DNA of 64,000 nt from Hephaestia caeni (GTDB taxonomy: Bacteria; Pseudomonadota; Alphaproteobacteria; Sphingomonadales; Sphingomonadaceae), in assembly GCF_003550065.1 (NCBI RefSeq), contig NZ_QXDC01000003.1, positions 992,001 through 1,056,000 on the forward strand. The letters are read 5' to 3'. Under the pieces are notes generated by a model that was not told the DNA's origin, did not search any database, and saw only the letters and a list, made by a program, of their open reading frames with translations. This document shows, in pieces, positions 53,470-62,253 of this stretch (the stretch's first letter is position 1; every line of letters starts with the position of its first letter). The position numbers were made by a program, and so were the translations under genes.

Positions 53470-54738
53470 ATGCGACCGCTCTTTCCGTCAGCCGCCGTGC
53501 GCGAGCAGAAATACGCGCTCATCTCGTCCTTGCGGGCGCAAGGATCACCGATCCGGTCGCTCGAGGCGGATCAGCCGGGGCCCGATTCGGTGTTCCTGAT
53601 CGCCGAGGGCGAGACGCCGCCGGTGCCGGCGCGGACGCTGATCGTGTCGCCGGAAGGGCGGTATCTCCATCCCGCGCGCGACGGCGGCCCGGCCCGGATC
53701 GGCTATGGCAGCGACGACGCCGCGATCGGCAACGCCTTCGCCCGCGCGCTCGTCACCGATCCCGAAACGCCGACCGCGGCCGACCCCGAAAGCCTTGCGC
53801 TCTACGCGCTCGCCGACCGTGTCGCCGCCGCCGACATCACCGTGCTGATCAACGGCCCGACCGGGACCGGCAAGGAAGTGCTGGCGCGCACGATCCATCT
53901 GCGCTCGAGTCGCCGCGACGGCCCCTTCATCGCGATCAATTGCGCGGCGCTGCCCGAGACGATGCTCGAGGCACTGCTGTTCGGCCACCAGAAGGGCGCC
54001 TTCACCGGCGCGTCGTCGGGCGGCGAAGGCTTTTTCCGCGCCGCGAACGGCGGCACCTTGCTGCTCGACGAAGTGTCGGAGATGCCGCTGACGTTGCAGG
54101 CCAAGCTGCTGCGCGCGCTCCAGGAACGCGAAGTCATCCCGATCGGCGCGACCACGCCCGAGGCGATCGACGTGCGCGTGATCGCCTGCGCCAACCGCGA
54201 TCTTCAGGACGAAGTGGCGGCCGGGCGCTTCCGCGCCGATCTCTATTACCGCCTCAGCGTCTTTCCGCTGGCGACCCGCCCGCTCGTCGAGCGCCCGCAG
54301 GATATCCCCGCGCTCGCCGCGGCGCTGATCCTGCGTCACGCCGGCACGCGCGAGGCGGTGCCCTGGCCCGACGCCTCGGCGATCGACAAGCTGGCCGCGC
54401 ACGACTGGCCCGGCAATGTCCGCGAGCTTGAAAACGTGATCCAGCGCGCGCTGCTGTTCGCCGCCGGCGATACGATCGACGCGAGCCACATCGTGTTCGA
54501 CCGGGTGACGTCGGCGCCGGCATCGGCACCCGCAGCGTCCGGCGACGACGCGCCGGAGACGCTCAGCAACATCGTCCAGATGAGCGAATTCGCGCATATC
54601 CGCGAGACCTTGAAGGCGTGCGGCGGTAGCCGGATCGAAACCGCGAAGAAGCTCGGCATTTCGGAGCGCACCTTGCGCTATCGCCTCGCCAAGGCGCGCG
54701 AACAGGGCGATGATATCGCCCGGGTGGCGTCGGCATGA
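53470..54738 (+). CDS. sigma-54-dependent flagellar transcription activator (FlbD/FleQ-like, no receiver domain)
   Basis: 422 aa from ATG 53470 (a TTG precedes it in frame). The N-terminal 110 residues lack a receiver domain with phospho-acceptor Asp. The AAA+ core has Walker A GPTGTGKE (129-136; the usual GESGTGKE has Pro for Glu), the sigma-54-contacting GAFTGA loop (176-181), Walker B LLLDE (197-201) and DLYYRLSVFPL. The C-terminal helix-turn-helix is of Fis type (ETAKKLGISERTLRYRLAKAREQ). It should activate the sigma-54 promoters at 45479, 48280 and 60382. Its stop overlaps the fliE start. Confidence 0.9.
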   Translation: MRPLFPSAAVREQKYALISSLRAQGSPIRSLEADQPGPDSVFLIAEGETPPVPARTLIVSPEGRYLHPARDGGPARIGYGSDDAAIGNAFARALVTDPETPTAADPESLALYALADRVAAADITVLINGPTGTGKEVLARTIHLRSSRRDGPFIAINCAALPETMLEALLFGHQKGAFTGASSGGEGFFRAANGGTLLLDEVSEMPLTLQAKLLRALQEREVIPIGATTPEAIDVRVIACANRDLQDEVAAGRFRADLYYRLSVFPLATRPLVERPQDIPALAAALILRHAGTREAVPWPDASAIDKLAAHDWPGNVRELENVIQRALLFAAGDTIDASHIVFDRVTSAPASAPAASGDDAPETLSNIVQMSEFAHIRETLKACGGSRIETAKKLGISERTLRYRLAKAREQGDDIARVASA

Positions 54739-55112
54739 GCGGCGTCGGCGGTATCGGTGCGGGCGGCGGCGGTGGCGCGATCGATCGCGTGATGGCGCTG
54801 CGGGCCCAGATCCTCGAACGCAACGAGGCGCTCCAGCGCGCCGGTGCGGCCGGCGGGGCATCGCCCGTCACCTCGGCACCGGCGACCAAGCCGGCGAGCT
54901 TCGCCGCGACGCTCGAAGACGCGCTCCAGAGCGTCAACGCGCAGCAGCGGCAGGCGGGTGCGCTGTCGGAAAGTTACGAACGCGGCGAGACGATCGACAT
55001 CGCCAAGGTCATGCTGGCGCGCCAGCAGGCCTCGGTCGGGTTCGAGGCGACGCTACAAGTCAGAAACAAGCTGTTGTCCGCCTATAAGGACATCATGAGC
55101 ATGCCGGTGTAA
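54735..55112 (+). CDS. fliE: flagellar hook-basal body complex protein FliE
   Basis: 125 aa from ATG 54735 (ATGA overlap with the activator). A glycine-rich N-terminus precedes the conserved C-terminal half FAATLEDALQSVNAQQRQAGALSESYERGETIDIAKVMLARQQASVGFEATLQVRNKLLSAYKDIMSMPV, the FliE hallmark. It joins the MS ring to the rod. First gene of fliEFGHIJKLMN; the three-base gap to fliF indicates co-translation. Confidence 0.93.
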   Translation: MSGVGGIGAGGGGGAIDRVMALRAQILERNEALQRAGAAGGASPVTSAPATKPASFAATLEDALQSVNAQQRQAGALSESYERGETIDIAKVMLARQQASVGFEATLQVRNKLLSAYKDIMSMPV

Positions 55113-55115
55113 CCC

Positions 55116-56813
55116 ATGACCACAGCCGTCACTCCCGCCGTCGCGCCCGCCTTGCCGGAGCGTTTCGCCAATCCGCTGAAGCAGATCGGTTCGCTGATCG
55201 CGCAGCCCGCGGTCAAGCGCAGCCTGCCGCTGATCCTGATGATAGGGCTGATCGCCGCCGCTGGGCTCGCCTGGATGATGCTGTCGACGCCGCCGCAGCG
55301 CACCTTGTTCTCGGGGCTTCCCGATGCGGACAAGGCCGCGGTCGTCCAGGCGCTCGATCAGGCCAATATCGACAACCATATCGACAACGGCACCGGCGCG
55401 GTCACCGTCGCCAACGACGATTACAGCCGCGCGCGGATGCTGCTCGCGAGCCAGGATCTGCCCAAGTCGGCGCCAGGCGGCTATGCCATCCTCGACAATC
55501 TGCCGATGGGGGTCAGCCGCGCGGTCGAAGGCGAGCGGCTGCGCCAGGCGCGCGAATCGGAAATGGCGCAATCGATCGAGGAGATCGACGCCGTTGCCGA
55601 GGCGCGCGTCCACCTCGCCATGCCCGAACATTCGGTGTTCGTGCGGGATCAGGCGGCGCCGTCGGCCTCGGTGATCCTCAAGCTCCAGCCCGGCCGCGCC
55701 TTGTCGGACGCGCAGGTGCGCTCGGTCGTCAACCTCGTCGCCTCGTCGGTGCCCGGGATGACGCCTGATGCGGTGACCGTCGTCGACCAGATGGGGGCCT
55801 TGCTCACCAAACATGACGGCAGCGGGTCATCGACCGCCGCGGGCAACGAACGGATCGCCTTCCAGCAACGCGTCGAGGACAAATACCGCCAGCAGCTCGC
55901 GCAGTTGCTGACCCCGCTCGTCGGCGCGGACAATTTCTCGACCGAGGTCCAGGCCGAGGTCAATCTCGACGAAACCCAGGCCTCGAGCGAAAGCTATAAC
56001 GACGGCGCGCTGCGTGCCGAACAGGGCAATTGGACCACCAAGGGCAGCGATACCGCGCCCGCCGGCGGCATCCCCGGCGCGCTTTCCAACACGCCGCCGC
56101 CCGCAAGCACGATCGCCGCCGCAGCGCCGCCGCCGGCGGCCGCACCCGCTGCTGCTACGCCCGCGCCGACGGCAACCGCCGCGGGAACGACTCCGGCCGG
56201 GCCGATGCCCGACGCGATGAAGGCGAGCGACAATTATTCGCGCGATTACGCGCTCGGCAAGCAGGTCTCGGTGACGCGCCAGGCGCCCGGCGAGATCAAG
56301 CGGCTGTCGGTCGCGGTGCTGCTGCGCCAGCCCGACGGCAAGCCGCGCGGCAAGGCCGAGATCGCGCAGATCGAACAGCTCGTGAAGGCCGCGGTGGGCT
56401 ATGACGCCAGCCGCAGCGATCAGGTCACCGTGATCAGCCGCAGCTTTGCCGACGCCGCCGAAAGCGACGCGGGCCAGCCCTGGTACGAGGCCGGATGGCT
56501 GCCGATGGTGGCGCGCAACGTCACCGCGATCCTGATCGCGCTGCTGGTGCTGATCCTCGGCGTTCGCCCGCTCTCCAAGGCGCTGCTCAAGAAGCGCGAG
56601 GAAGCCGGCGTGCGCGCCGCGCTCGGCCGCCCGATCGGCAGCCCGCAGGGCGGCGGTGACGGTGGCGCGCACGGCGGCGAGGTGAGCATCGACATGCTCG
56701 AAAGCAGCCGCGGCTATGACGATCGCGTCGGCCTCGTGCGCGGCTTCACGCGTGACAATCCCACCCGCGCGGCGCTTGCGGTGCGCGACATGATCAAGGC
56801 GGACGCTGAGTGA
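55116..56813 (+). CDS. fliF: flagellar MS-ring protein FliF
   Basis: 565 aa. A first membrane helix near residues 35-52 is followed by ring-building motifs: TLFSGLPDADKAAVVQALDQANI, ARMLLASQDLPKSAPGGYAILDN, ARVHLAMPEHSVFVRDQAAPSASVILKLQPG, and LLTPLVGADNFSTEVQAEVNLDETQ. An alanine/proline-rich insertion spans about 315-365. The second membrane helix is near 470-488, then a C-terminal FliG-binding tail (DDRVGLVRGFTRDNPTRAALAVRDMIK). Its stop overlaps fliG by one base. Confidence 0.95.
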   Translation: MTTAVTPAVAPALPERFANPLKQIGSLIAQPAVKRSLPLILMIGLIAAAGLAWMMLSTPPQRTLFSGLPDADKAAVVQALDQANIDNHIDNGTGAVTVANDDYSRARMLLASQDLPKSAPGGYAILDNLPMGVSRAVEGERLRQARESEMAQSIEEIDAVAEARVHLAMPEHSVFVRDQAAPSASVILKLQPGRALSDAQVRSVVNLVASSVPGMTPDAVTVVDQMGALLTKHDGSGSSTAAGNERIAFQQRVEDKYRQQLAQLLTPLVGADNFSTEVQAEVNLDETQASSESYNDGALRAEQGNWTTKGSDTAPAGGIPGALSNTPPPASTIAAAAPPPAAAPAAATPAPTATAAGTTPAGPMPDAMKASDNYSRDYALGKQVSVTRQAPGEIKRLSVAVLLRQPDGKPRGKAEIAQIEQLVKAAVGYDASRSDQVTVISRSFADAAESDAGQPWYEAGWLPMVARNVTAILIALLVLILGVRPLSKALLKKREEAGVRAALGRPIGSPQGGGDGGAHGGEVSIDMLESSRGYDDRVGLVRGFTRDNPTRAALAVRDMIKADAE

Positions 56814-57820
56814 TGGAAACCGCGCTACGCAATTATTCGGGCGTCGAACGCGCCGCAGTGCTGATGATGCTTGTCGGCGAGGAGGAAGCCGCGGCGATCC
56901 TCCAGAAGCTCGAACCCGAAGAAGTCCGCAAGCTCGGCAGCGCGATGTTCGCGGTCGCCGACGTGCGCGAGGACGAGGTCGAGACCGTGCTCGACGATTT
57001 CGTCGCCAAGGCGCGCGAGCGGACCGCGATCGGTTTCGATCCGCGCCCGCAGATCGAAACGATGATGACCCGCGCGCTCGGCCCCGAAAAGGCGGAGAAT
57101 GTGCTCGCGCGCATCATCCCGACGCAGGATGCCTGCCAGATCGACCTGCTCGACTGGCTCGAACCCGGCGATGTCGCGAGCATCGTCGAGAAGGAGCATC
57201 CGCAGGTCGCAGCGCTGCTCATCGCCAATCTCGATCCGGCGGTCGGCGCCAAGGTGCTCGAACTGCTGCCCGACGGTATGCAGCCCGACATCATGCACCG
57301 CATCGCGCGGCTGGGGCCGATCACGCCCGAGGCGGTCGAGATGCTCAACGCGCTGCTCGCGGTTCGGCCCAGCACGCGCCAGCAGCCGGCGGGCTTCGTC
57401 CTCGGCGGCACGCGCGAGGCGGCGAAGATCATGTCGAGCGCGCGCAAGGCGACCGGCGAACGCGTCATGCCCAAACTCGCCAAGATCGATCGTGAGACCG
57501 CCAAGGCGATCGAGGAAGCGATGTTCGTGTTCGAGAATCTGCTCGAAATGGACGACAAGAATCTTGGCACCTTCATCCGCAACGTCGACGGCGACGTGCT
57601 CACCAAGGCGCTCAAGGGTGTCGACGAGAGCGTGCGCAACCGCTTCCTCGGCTGCATGTCGCAGCGCGCGGCGGACGGCATCCGCGACGAGATGGAAGCG
57701 CGCGGCCCGATGCGGCTCACCGAGGTGCTCGACGCGCAGAAGACGATGATCCAGATCGCGCGCGCGCTCGCCAAGGACGGCACGATCATGCTCGGCGGGG
57801 GCGAGGACGATTATGTCTGA
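56813..57820 (+). CDS. fliG: flagellar motor switch protein FliG
   Basis: 335 aa from ATG 56813 (TGATG overlap; a GTG three bases earlier is also in frame). N-terminal YSGVERAAVLMMLVGEEEAAAILQKLEPEEV, the middle EHPQ motif in EKEHPQVAALLIANLDP near residues 124-140, and the C-terminal torque helix KALKGVDESVRNRFLGCMSQRAADGIRDEMEARGPMRLTEVLDAQKTMIQIARALAKDG. It contacts MotA-type stators and transmits rotor switching. Confidence 0.95.
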   Translation: METALRNYSGVERAAVLMMLVGEEEAAAILQKLEPEEVRKLGSAMFAVADVREDEVETVLDDFVAKARERTAIGFDPRPQIETMMTRALGPEKAENVLARIIPTQDACQIDLLDWLEPGDVASIVEKEHPQVAALLIANLDPAVGAKVLELLPDGMQPDIMHRIARLGPITPEAVEMLNALLAVRPSTRQQPAGFVLGGTREAAKIMSSARKATGERVMPKLAKIDRETAKAIEEAMFVFENLLEMDDKNLGTFIRNVDGDVLTKALKGVDESVRNRFLGCMSQRAADGIRDEMEARGPMRLTEVLDAQKTMIQIARALAKDGTIMLGGGEDDYV

Positions 57821-58604
57821 CGCGCGCCGGGCGGCCGTCCAGCCCGATTTCACCGCCGGTTTCGCCTCGCGTCACGAGCTTGCCGCCCATATCCTGGCGC
57901 AGGCCTTCGCGCCGCGCGAGCGCGATTTTGCGCCGTCGGACATCAAGCAGCGGGCGGGCGGCCGGAACAAGGCCAAAGGCCCGGTCGGCTTCGCGCCGCA
58001 GGAGACCGGTGATGCGACGCCCAGGCATTTCGCGCCCGCCGATCCAGACGCCAACCCCACCGAGGGCTGGGATCCGTTCGATCCCGACCCCAACCAGCAG
58101 GATCGCGCGGGCTTCGTCGATCCGGTCGCCGCCGCGCATGCCGCCGGCCATGCCGAAGGCAAGACCGCCGCGCTCGCCGAGGCAGCCGAGGCGGGGCTGC
58201 GCGATCGCGCGCTGATCGAGGGTATCGCGGCCGCGCTCGGGAATGGCGAGCGCTACGATCGCGAGCGGATGGCGGCGCAGCTCCGGCAGACGGTGCTGCT
58301 ACTCGTACGCCGCCTCGTCGGCGAGGCCGAGATCGATGGCGCGCTGCTCGCACGGCGGATCGAGGCGGCCACCGACATGCTCGCCGACGCCGCCGAATCG
58401 GCGCTGCTCCGGGTCAACCCGGCCGATGTCGCGCTGCTCGACGGCAAACTGCCCAAGAATGTGTTCGCCGCGGGCGATGATGGTGTCCAGCGCGGCGCCT
58501 TCGTGCTCGAATCGGCATCGACCATCGTCGAGGACGGCCCCGATCTGTGGCTCGAACAGCTCGGCCAGGTGATCGATCGGATCGCGGTGCCGCCGCTGTG
58601 CTGA
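57813..58604 (+). CDS. fliH: flagellar export ATPase regulator FliH
   Basis: 263 aa, overlapping fliG by 8 bases. A disordered acidic N-terminal half, an AAGHAEGKTAALAEAAEAG helix with small-residue repeats near residues 109-127, and a C-terminal ERMAAQLRQTVLLLVRRLVGEAEIDGALLARRIEAATDMLADAAESALLRVNPADVALL segment typical of FliH/YscL. It links FliI to the export gate and C ring. Assignment is supported by position between fliG and fliI. Confidence 0.86.
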   Translation: MSDARRAAVQPDFTAGFASRHELAAHILAQAFAPRERDFAPSDIKQRAGGRNKAKGPVGFAPQETGDATPRHFAPADPDANPTEGWDPFDPDPNQQDRAGFVDPVAAAHAAGHAEGKTAALAEAAEAGLRDRALIEGIAAALGNGERYDRERMAAQLRQTVLLLVRRLVGEAEIDGALLARRIEAATDMLADAAESALLRVNPADVALLDGKLPKNVFAAGDDGVQRGAFVLESASTIVEDGPDLWLEQLGQVIDRIAVPPLC

Positions 58605-59932
58605 ACGTTTTTGCCGAAGATTATCTCGCGACGATCGGCAGCGCCGATTTCGCGCCGCGGCCCAAGGTATCGGGGCGGCTCGCCTCGTTCGACGGGCTGC
58701 TGATGGAAGCGGTGGGTTTGCAGCTTCCGGTCGGCACGGTGTGCGCGGTCGGCGGCGACAACGGCGCGAGCCGCGTCGAGGCCGAGGTGATCGGTTTCCG
58801 CAACGGCCGCACGCTGCTGATGAATCTCGGCGGTCCCGCGCCGCTGCTGCCCAAATCGCCGGTGCGCCCGCTCGGGCCTCCGGGCGAGGCGGAAGTCGGG
58901 GCGGCGCTGCTTGGCCGCGTCGTCGACGGCGCGGGCAAGCCAATCGACGGATTAGGGCCGATCCGCGGCGCGACCCGCTGGCCGCTCGCGGGCAAGCTCC
59001 AGAACCCGCTCGATCGCGGCCGCGTGCTCGAATCGCTCGACGTCGGCGTGCGCGCGATCAACGGGTTGCTCACCATCGGCCAGGGCCAGCGCGTCGGCAT
59101 CATGGCCGGCTCGGGGGTGGGCAAATCGGTGCTGCTCGGGATGATCGTGCGCGCGGCCGAGGCCGATGTCGTCGTGATCGGGCTGATCGGCGAGCGCTCG
59201 CGCGAGGTCGCCGACTTCCTCGAAACCAAGGTCGCCGGCGCGGCGCGGCAGCGGTCGGTGGTGGTGGCGGTGCCCGCCAACCACTCACCGGTGCTGCGCA
59301 TCCGCGGCGCGCTGCGGGCGACTGCGATCGCCGAGGCGTTCCGCGCCGAGGGCAAGAAGGTGCTCCTCATCATGGATTCGCTGACCCGCGTGGCGCACGC
59401 CGGGCGCGAGATCGGGCTGGCGCTGGGTGAACCGGCGAGCGCGCGCGGCTATCCGCCCAGCGCGATCGCGATGCTGCCCAATCTGATCGAACGCGCGGGC
59501 ACCTCGGTATCGTCGGGCGGCTCGATCACCGCGATCTACACGGTGCTCGCCGATGGCGACGACGGCAACGATCCGGTGGTCGATTCGGCACGCTCGATCC
59601 TCGACGGGCATATCGTGCTGTCGCGTCAGCTCGCCGAACGCGGCGTCTATCCCGCGATCGACCTCGGCCCCTCGGTCAGCCGCGTGATGACCGATATCGC
59701 CGCGCGTGATCACGTGCACGCCGCGCGCGTGCTGCGCCGGCATCTCGCGACCTATGAGGAAAATCGCGATCTGGTGCTGATGGGCGCGTATCGCGCGGGC
59801 GCCGATCCGGCGATCGACGCCGCGATGGCGTGCCACCCGGCCGTGATGGACTATATCCGCCAGGACGCCGACGAGGTCGTGCCGCTGGAGGCGTCGGTCG
59901 CCGAGCTGACCGGCGTGTTCGGCGATGGTTGA
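58598..59932 (+). CDS. fliI: flagellum-specific ATPase FliI
   Basis: 444 aa from GTG 58598 (VLNVFAEDYL), overlapping the fliH stop by 7 bases. F1-type ATPase fold: GLLTIGQGQRVGIMAGSGVGKSVLLGMI with Walker A near residues 168-176, VIGLIGERSREVADFLE, VLLIMDSLTRVAHAGREIGLALGEPASARGYPPS with Walker B and the substrate clamp, and SARSILDGHIVLSRQLAERGVYPAIDLGPSVSR. It powers unloading of export cargo. Length is normal for the family. Confidence 0.95.
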   Translation: MLNVFAEDYLATIGSADFAPRPKVSGRLASFDGLLMEAVGLQLPVGTVCAVGGDNGASRVEAEVIGFRNGRTLLMNLGGPAPLLPKSPVRPLGPPGEAEVGAALLGRVVDGAGKPIDGLGPIRGATRWPLAGKLQNPLDRGRVLESLDVGVRAINGLLTIGQGQRVGIMAGSGVGKSVLLGMIVRAAEADVVVIGLIGERSREVADFLETKVAGAARQRSVVVAVPANHSPVLRIRGALRATAIAEAFRAEGKKVLLIMDSLTRVAHAGREIGLALGEPASARGYPPSAIAMLPNLIERAGTSVSSGGSITAIYTVLADGDDGNDPVVDSARSILDGHIVLSRQLAERGVYPAIDLGPSVSRVMTDIAARDHVHAARVLRRHLATYEENRDLVLMGAYRAGADPAIDAAMACHPAVMDYIRQDADEVVPLEASVAELTGVFGDG

Positions 59933-59945
59933 GGTGGGTTTTCGG

Positions 59946-59970
59946 GTAGGGAGCGGGCCGGTGCCGCAAC
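59946..59970. repeat. single arm of the palindromic repeat in the fliI-fliJ spacer
   Basis: GTAGGGAGCGGGCCGGTGCCGC matches the right arm of the element at 20287-20308 (GGGGAGTGGGCCGGTGCCGC) with little change; no opposite arm is present. It fills most of the 44-bp gap before fliJ, whose ATG consequently lacks an obvious ribosome site. Confidence 0.65.
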
Positions 59971-59976
59971 CAAACA

Positions 59977-60399
59977 ATGACCCCGCCGCGTAAACTCGAC
60001 CGAATCCTGCGTGTGCGCACGCTCCAGCTTGGCCTGTCGCGTGCCGACGAGGCGCGGGCGCAGGCCAAGGTCGACAGCGAGGCGACGCTGCGCAGCCGCA
60101 TCGCGCAACTTTCCGAAGGCGTCGCTCCTGCTGAAGCCGAGGCCGCGACGGCCTTATCGTTCGTCGCCGCGGCGCATTTTCGGGACCGGCTGCATCAATC
60201 CGCCGCCGCCGCCGACGAACGGCTGCGCGCCGCGAAGGCGGTGCTCGAACGCGCCGGCGAAGCGCGCAAACAGGCCAAGCGCGACCAGAGCGCGATCGAG
60301 AAGCTGATCGCGCGCGACGATGCGCACGCCGCGCTCAAAGCGATCCGCGCGCTCGAGGAGGCGCCGCCGCTACGAAAGATTCGGCACGATCCTTGCTGA
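59977..60399 (+). CDS. fliJ: flagellar export chaperone FliJ
   Basis: 140 aa, almost entirely a long alpha-helical coiled coil (LDRILRVRTLQLGLSRADEARAQAKVDSEATLRSRIAQL ... AAADERLRAAKAVLERAGEARKQAKRDQSAIEKLIARDDA), the FliJ layout. It docks on the FliI hexamer and FlhA. Its last codons (RHDPC) and stop are formed by the sigma-54 promoter of fliK, so the C-terminus is constrained by the promoter sequence. Confidence 0.85.
   Translation: MTPPRKLDRILRVRTLQLGLSRADEARAQAKVDSEATLRSRIAQLSEGVAPAEAEAATALSFVAAAHFRDRLHQSAAAADERLRAAKAVLERAGEARKQAKRDQSAIEKLIARDDAHAALKAIRALEEAPPLRKIRHDPC
60382..60396 (+). promoter_or_regulatory. sigma-54 promoter of fliK, inside the end of fliJ
   Basis: CGGCACGATCCTTGC, GG and GC ten bases apart, identical to the site at 48280 except its first base. 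It lies across the last five sense codons of fliJ and ends right at its TGA stop, 43 bases before ATG 60439. Confidence 0.8.
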
Positions 60400-60438
60400 G
60401 GTCCGATCCGGTATCAGCCCGGACGGAACGAATCATCC

Positions 60439-62238
60439 ATGCTTTCCTTGTCGCCAACCCTGCCGCCGACCGCGCTTCGTGTGCCCGGGAGCACGACGAC
60501 GCCCGTGCCGCCGGGCGATTTCGCGGCGGCATTGGCGGGGTTGCTCGGGGCGCCGGGCGCTGTCGTCGCGCCGCCGGTCGCGCCGGCCGATCGGCAGATC
60601 GCTGCCATGCCCGGCAAGGATTTGCCGGCCGTTGTCGTGGCGGCGGGCGCGATCGACGCCGCACCGGAAACCGGAACGCTTGTTGACGAGACGGTCTCGG
60701 CTGAGGCCGTGCCGCACCCGGCTGAAGGGCCGCATTTCCCCGTTCTGCCGGCACCGGCCGCGCCGCCGGTCGCAGCCCCTGTCGATGCCGTCCGCGTGGA
60801 GGAGGCGACGCCGCCGACCCTTCCCGAAGCACTGCCGACACCTGCTGTCGCGCCGGCGCTCACCGTTGAGCGCGAGGCGATCGCGCCGCCGATGACGAGC
60901 GATGCCGCCACGCCGCCCACGTCGCCCGGCAAGCGGGCGCAAACCCGCAAGGAGGCGATCGCCGCCTTGCCGCTGCCGATTCCCGGCACGGCCGCGCTGA
61001 TGTCGCCCGTTGCCGACGGTGTTTCCGCCCCCCCTGCGCCGATCGCGGCCGATCATGCGTCGATCGATGCCGGATTGGCTGCCGTGTCGACCGGGGAACC
61101 GGAGACTGGAGTTCCGGGAGCGGAAGTGTCGCTGCCCGACGTGGTGCCGGCCGCAATCGACACGATGCCCGCTCACGTTACCGATTCCGAGGCTCACGAG
61201 GTTACCGATGACGCTCGTGTTGCGATCGATGCACCCGGCCAGCCCGCTGCCGTCGATTCCGCGTCACCGCTCGTCGTCCTGTCGACGATTGCCGCAGCGC
61301 TCGATGGCGTGGCGCCACCGCCTGCCGGGAAGGCGCCGACCCGGCCGCCGCGCTTCGCCGCGCCGATCGCCGCGACTCTGTCGTCGCCGATCGCGATCGA
61401 GCGGCCGCAGACTCCCGCGCCTGCTATCGTCGCGCCGGCGCCTGTGTCCGCCGGCGCACCCGAGCCGCCGCCCGCTCGCGCGATCGGTGATGCGATCGTC
61501 TCGACGCCGATCGATGGCGCGAAGAACGTATTTGCGCGCGCGGTCGCAACCGACAGCGCGCGGCCCGCACCCGCCATCAGGGCCGATTCCGCCGCACCAT
61601 CGGTGGTCCGCGGATCGGCGCGCGCGCCCGGTGATGTGATCGGCATAACGCAGGCACCGCCGCTCGCGCCGGCTGCGGGGGCGATTCCCCTCGTCGCGGC
61701 GTCGGCCGCGCCGCGCCCGGTTGGGTTGCGCAGGGCGGTCATCGATGCCGCCGAACCGTCGATCCCGACCGTTGCGAGCCACGCGGCCGCGCCTGTCGCC
61801 GGCCCTGCCGCACAGGCACCGGCGCTGCATCGCACCCCGCTCGACATGCGGCGCGATGATTGGACGCGCCAATTGATCGACCGGATCGAGACGGTGCGCG
61901 ACATGGCCAACGCCGCCGACACGCGGATCAAGCTGATGCCCGATGCGCTCGGCAAGATCGACGTGACGATGCGCAAGGACGGCGACACGATGCACGTCAG
62001 CTTCACCGCCGATGTCGCCGCGACCCGCGCGATGCTGGCCGAGGCGCAGCCCCGGCTCGCCGAGCTGGCCCAGCAGCGCGGGCTCCGGCTCGGCCAGTCG
62101 TCGGTCGATGCCGGCGCGGGCGGCCACGGCCAGCCCAACCAGTCACACCAGCCCGGCGCCTCGCGGGCGCCGCTGCCTTCCCGTCCGATGCGTGCCGAGC
62201 ACGACGAGGATGTCCTCCAAACCGGCCGCCTGGCCTGA
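60439..62238 (+). CDS. fliK: flagellar hook-length control protein FliK
   Basis: 599 aa. About 450 residues of alanine/proline-rich, low-complexity sequence form the molecular ruler. The C-terminal switch domain follows (WTRQLIDRIETVRDMANAADTRIKLMPDALGKIDVTMRKDGDTMHVSFTADVAATRAMLAEAQPRLAELAQQRGLRLGQSSVDAG, residues about 474-560) with the Flg_hook core L(M)PDALG(K)I-V. The protein is longer than the roughly 400 aa of enterobacterial FliK. It switches export from hook to filament substrates. It has its own sigma-54 promoter at 60382. Confidence 0.9.
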   Translation: MLSLSPTLPPTALRVPGSTTTPVPPGDFAAALAGLLGAPGAVVAPPVAPADRQIAAMPGKDLPAVVVAAGAIDAAPETGTLVDETVSAEAVPHPAEGPHFPVLPAPAAPPVAAPVDAVRVEEATPPTLPEALPTPAVAPALTVEREAIAPPMTSDAATPPTSPGKRAQTRKEAIAALPLPIPGTAALMSPVADGVSAPPAPIAADHASIDAGLAAVSTGEPETGVPGAEVSLPDVVPAAIDTMPAHVTDSEAHEVTDDARVAIDAPGQPAAVDSASPLVVLSTIAAALDGVAPPPAGKAPTRPPRFAAPIAATLSSPIAIERPQTPAPAIVAPAPVSAGAPEPPPARAIGDAIVSTPIDGAKNVFARAVATDSARPAPAIRADSAAPSVVRGSARAPGDVIGITQAPPLAPAAGAIPLVAASAAPRPVGLRRAVIDAAEPSIPTVASHAAAPVAGPAAQAPALHRTPLDMRRDDWTRQLIDRIETVRDMANAADTRIKLMPDALGKIDVTMRKDGDTMHVSFTADVAATRAMLAEAQPRLAELAQQRGLRLGQSSVDAGAGGHGQPNQSHQPGASRAPLPSRPMRAEHDEDVLQTGRLA

Positions 62239-62253
62239 ACCAAGGATTGAACG

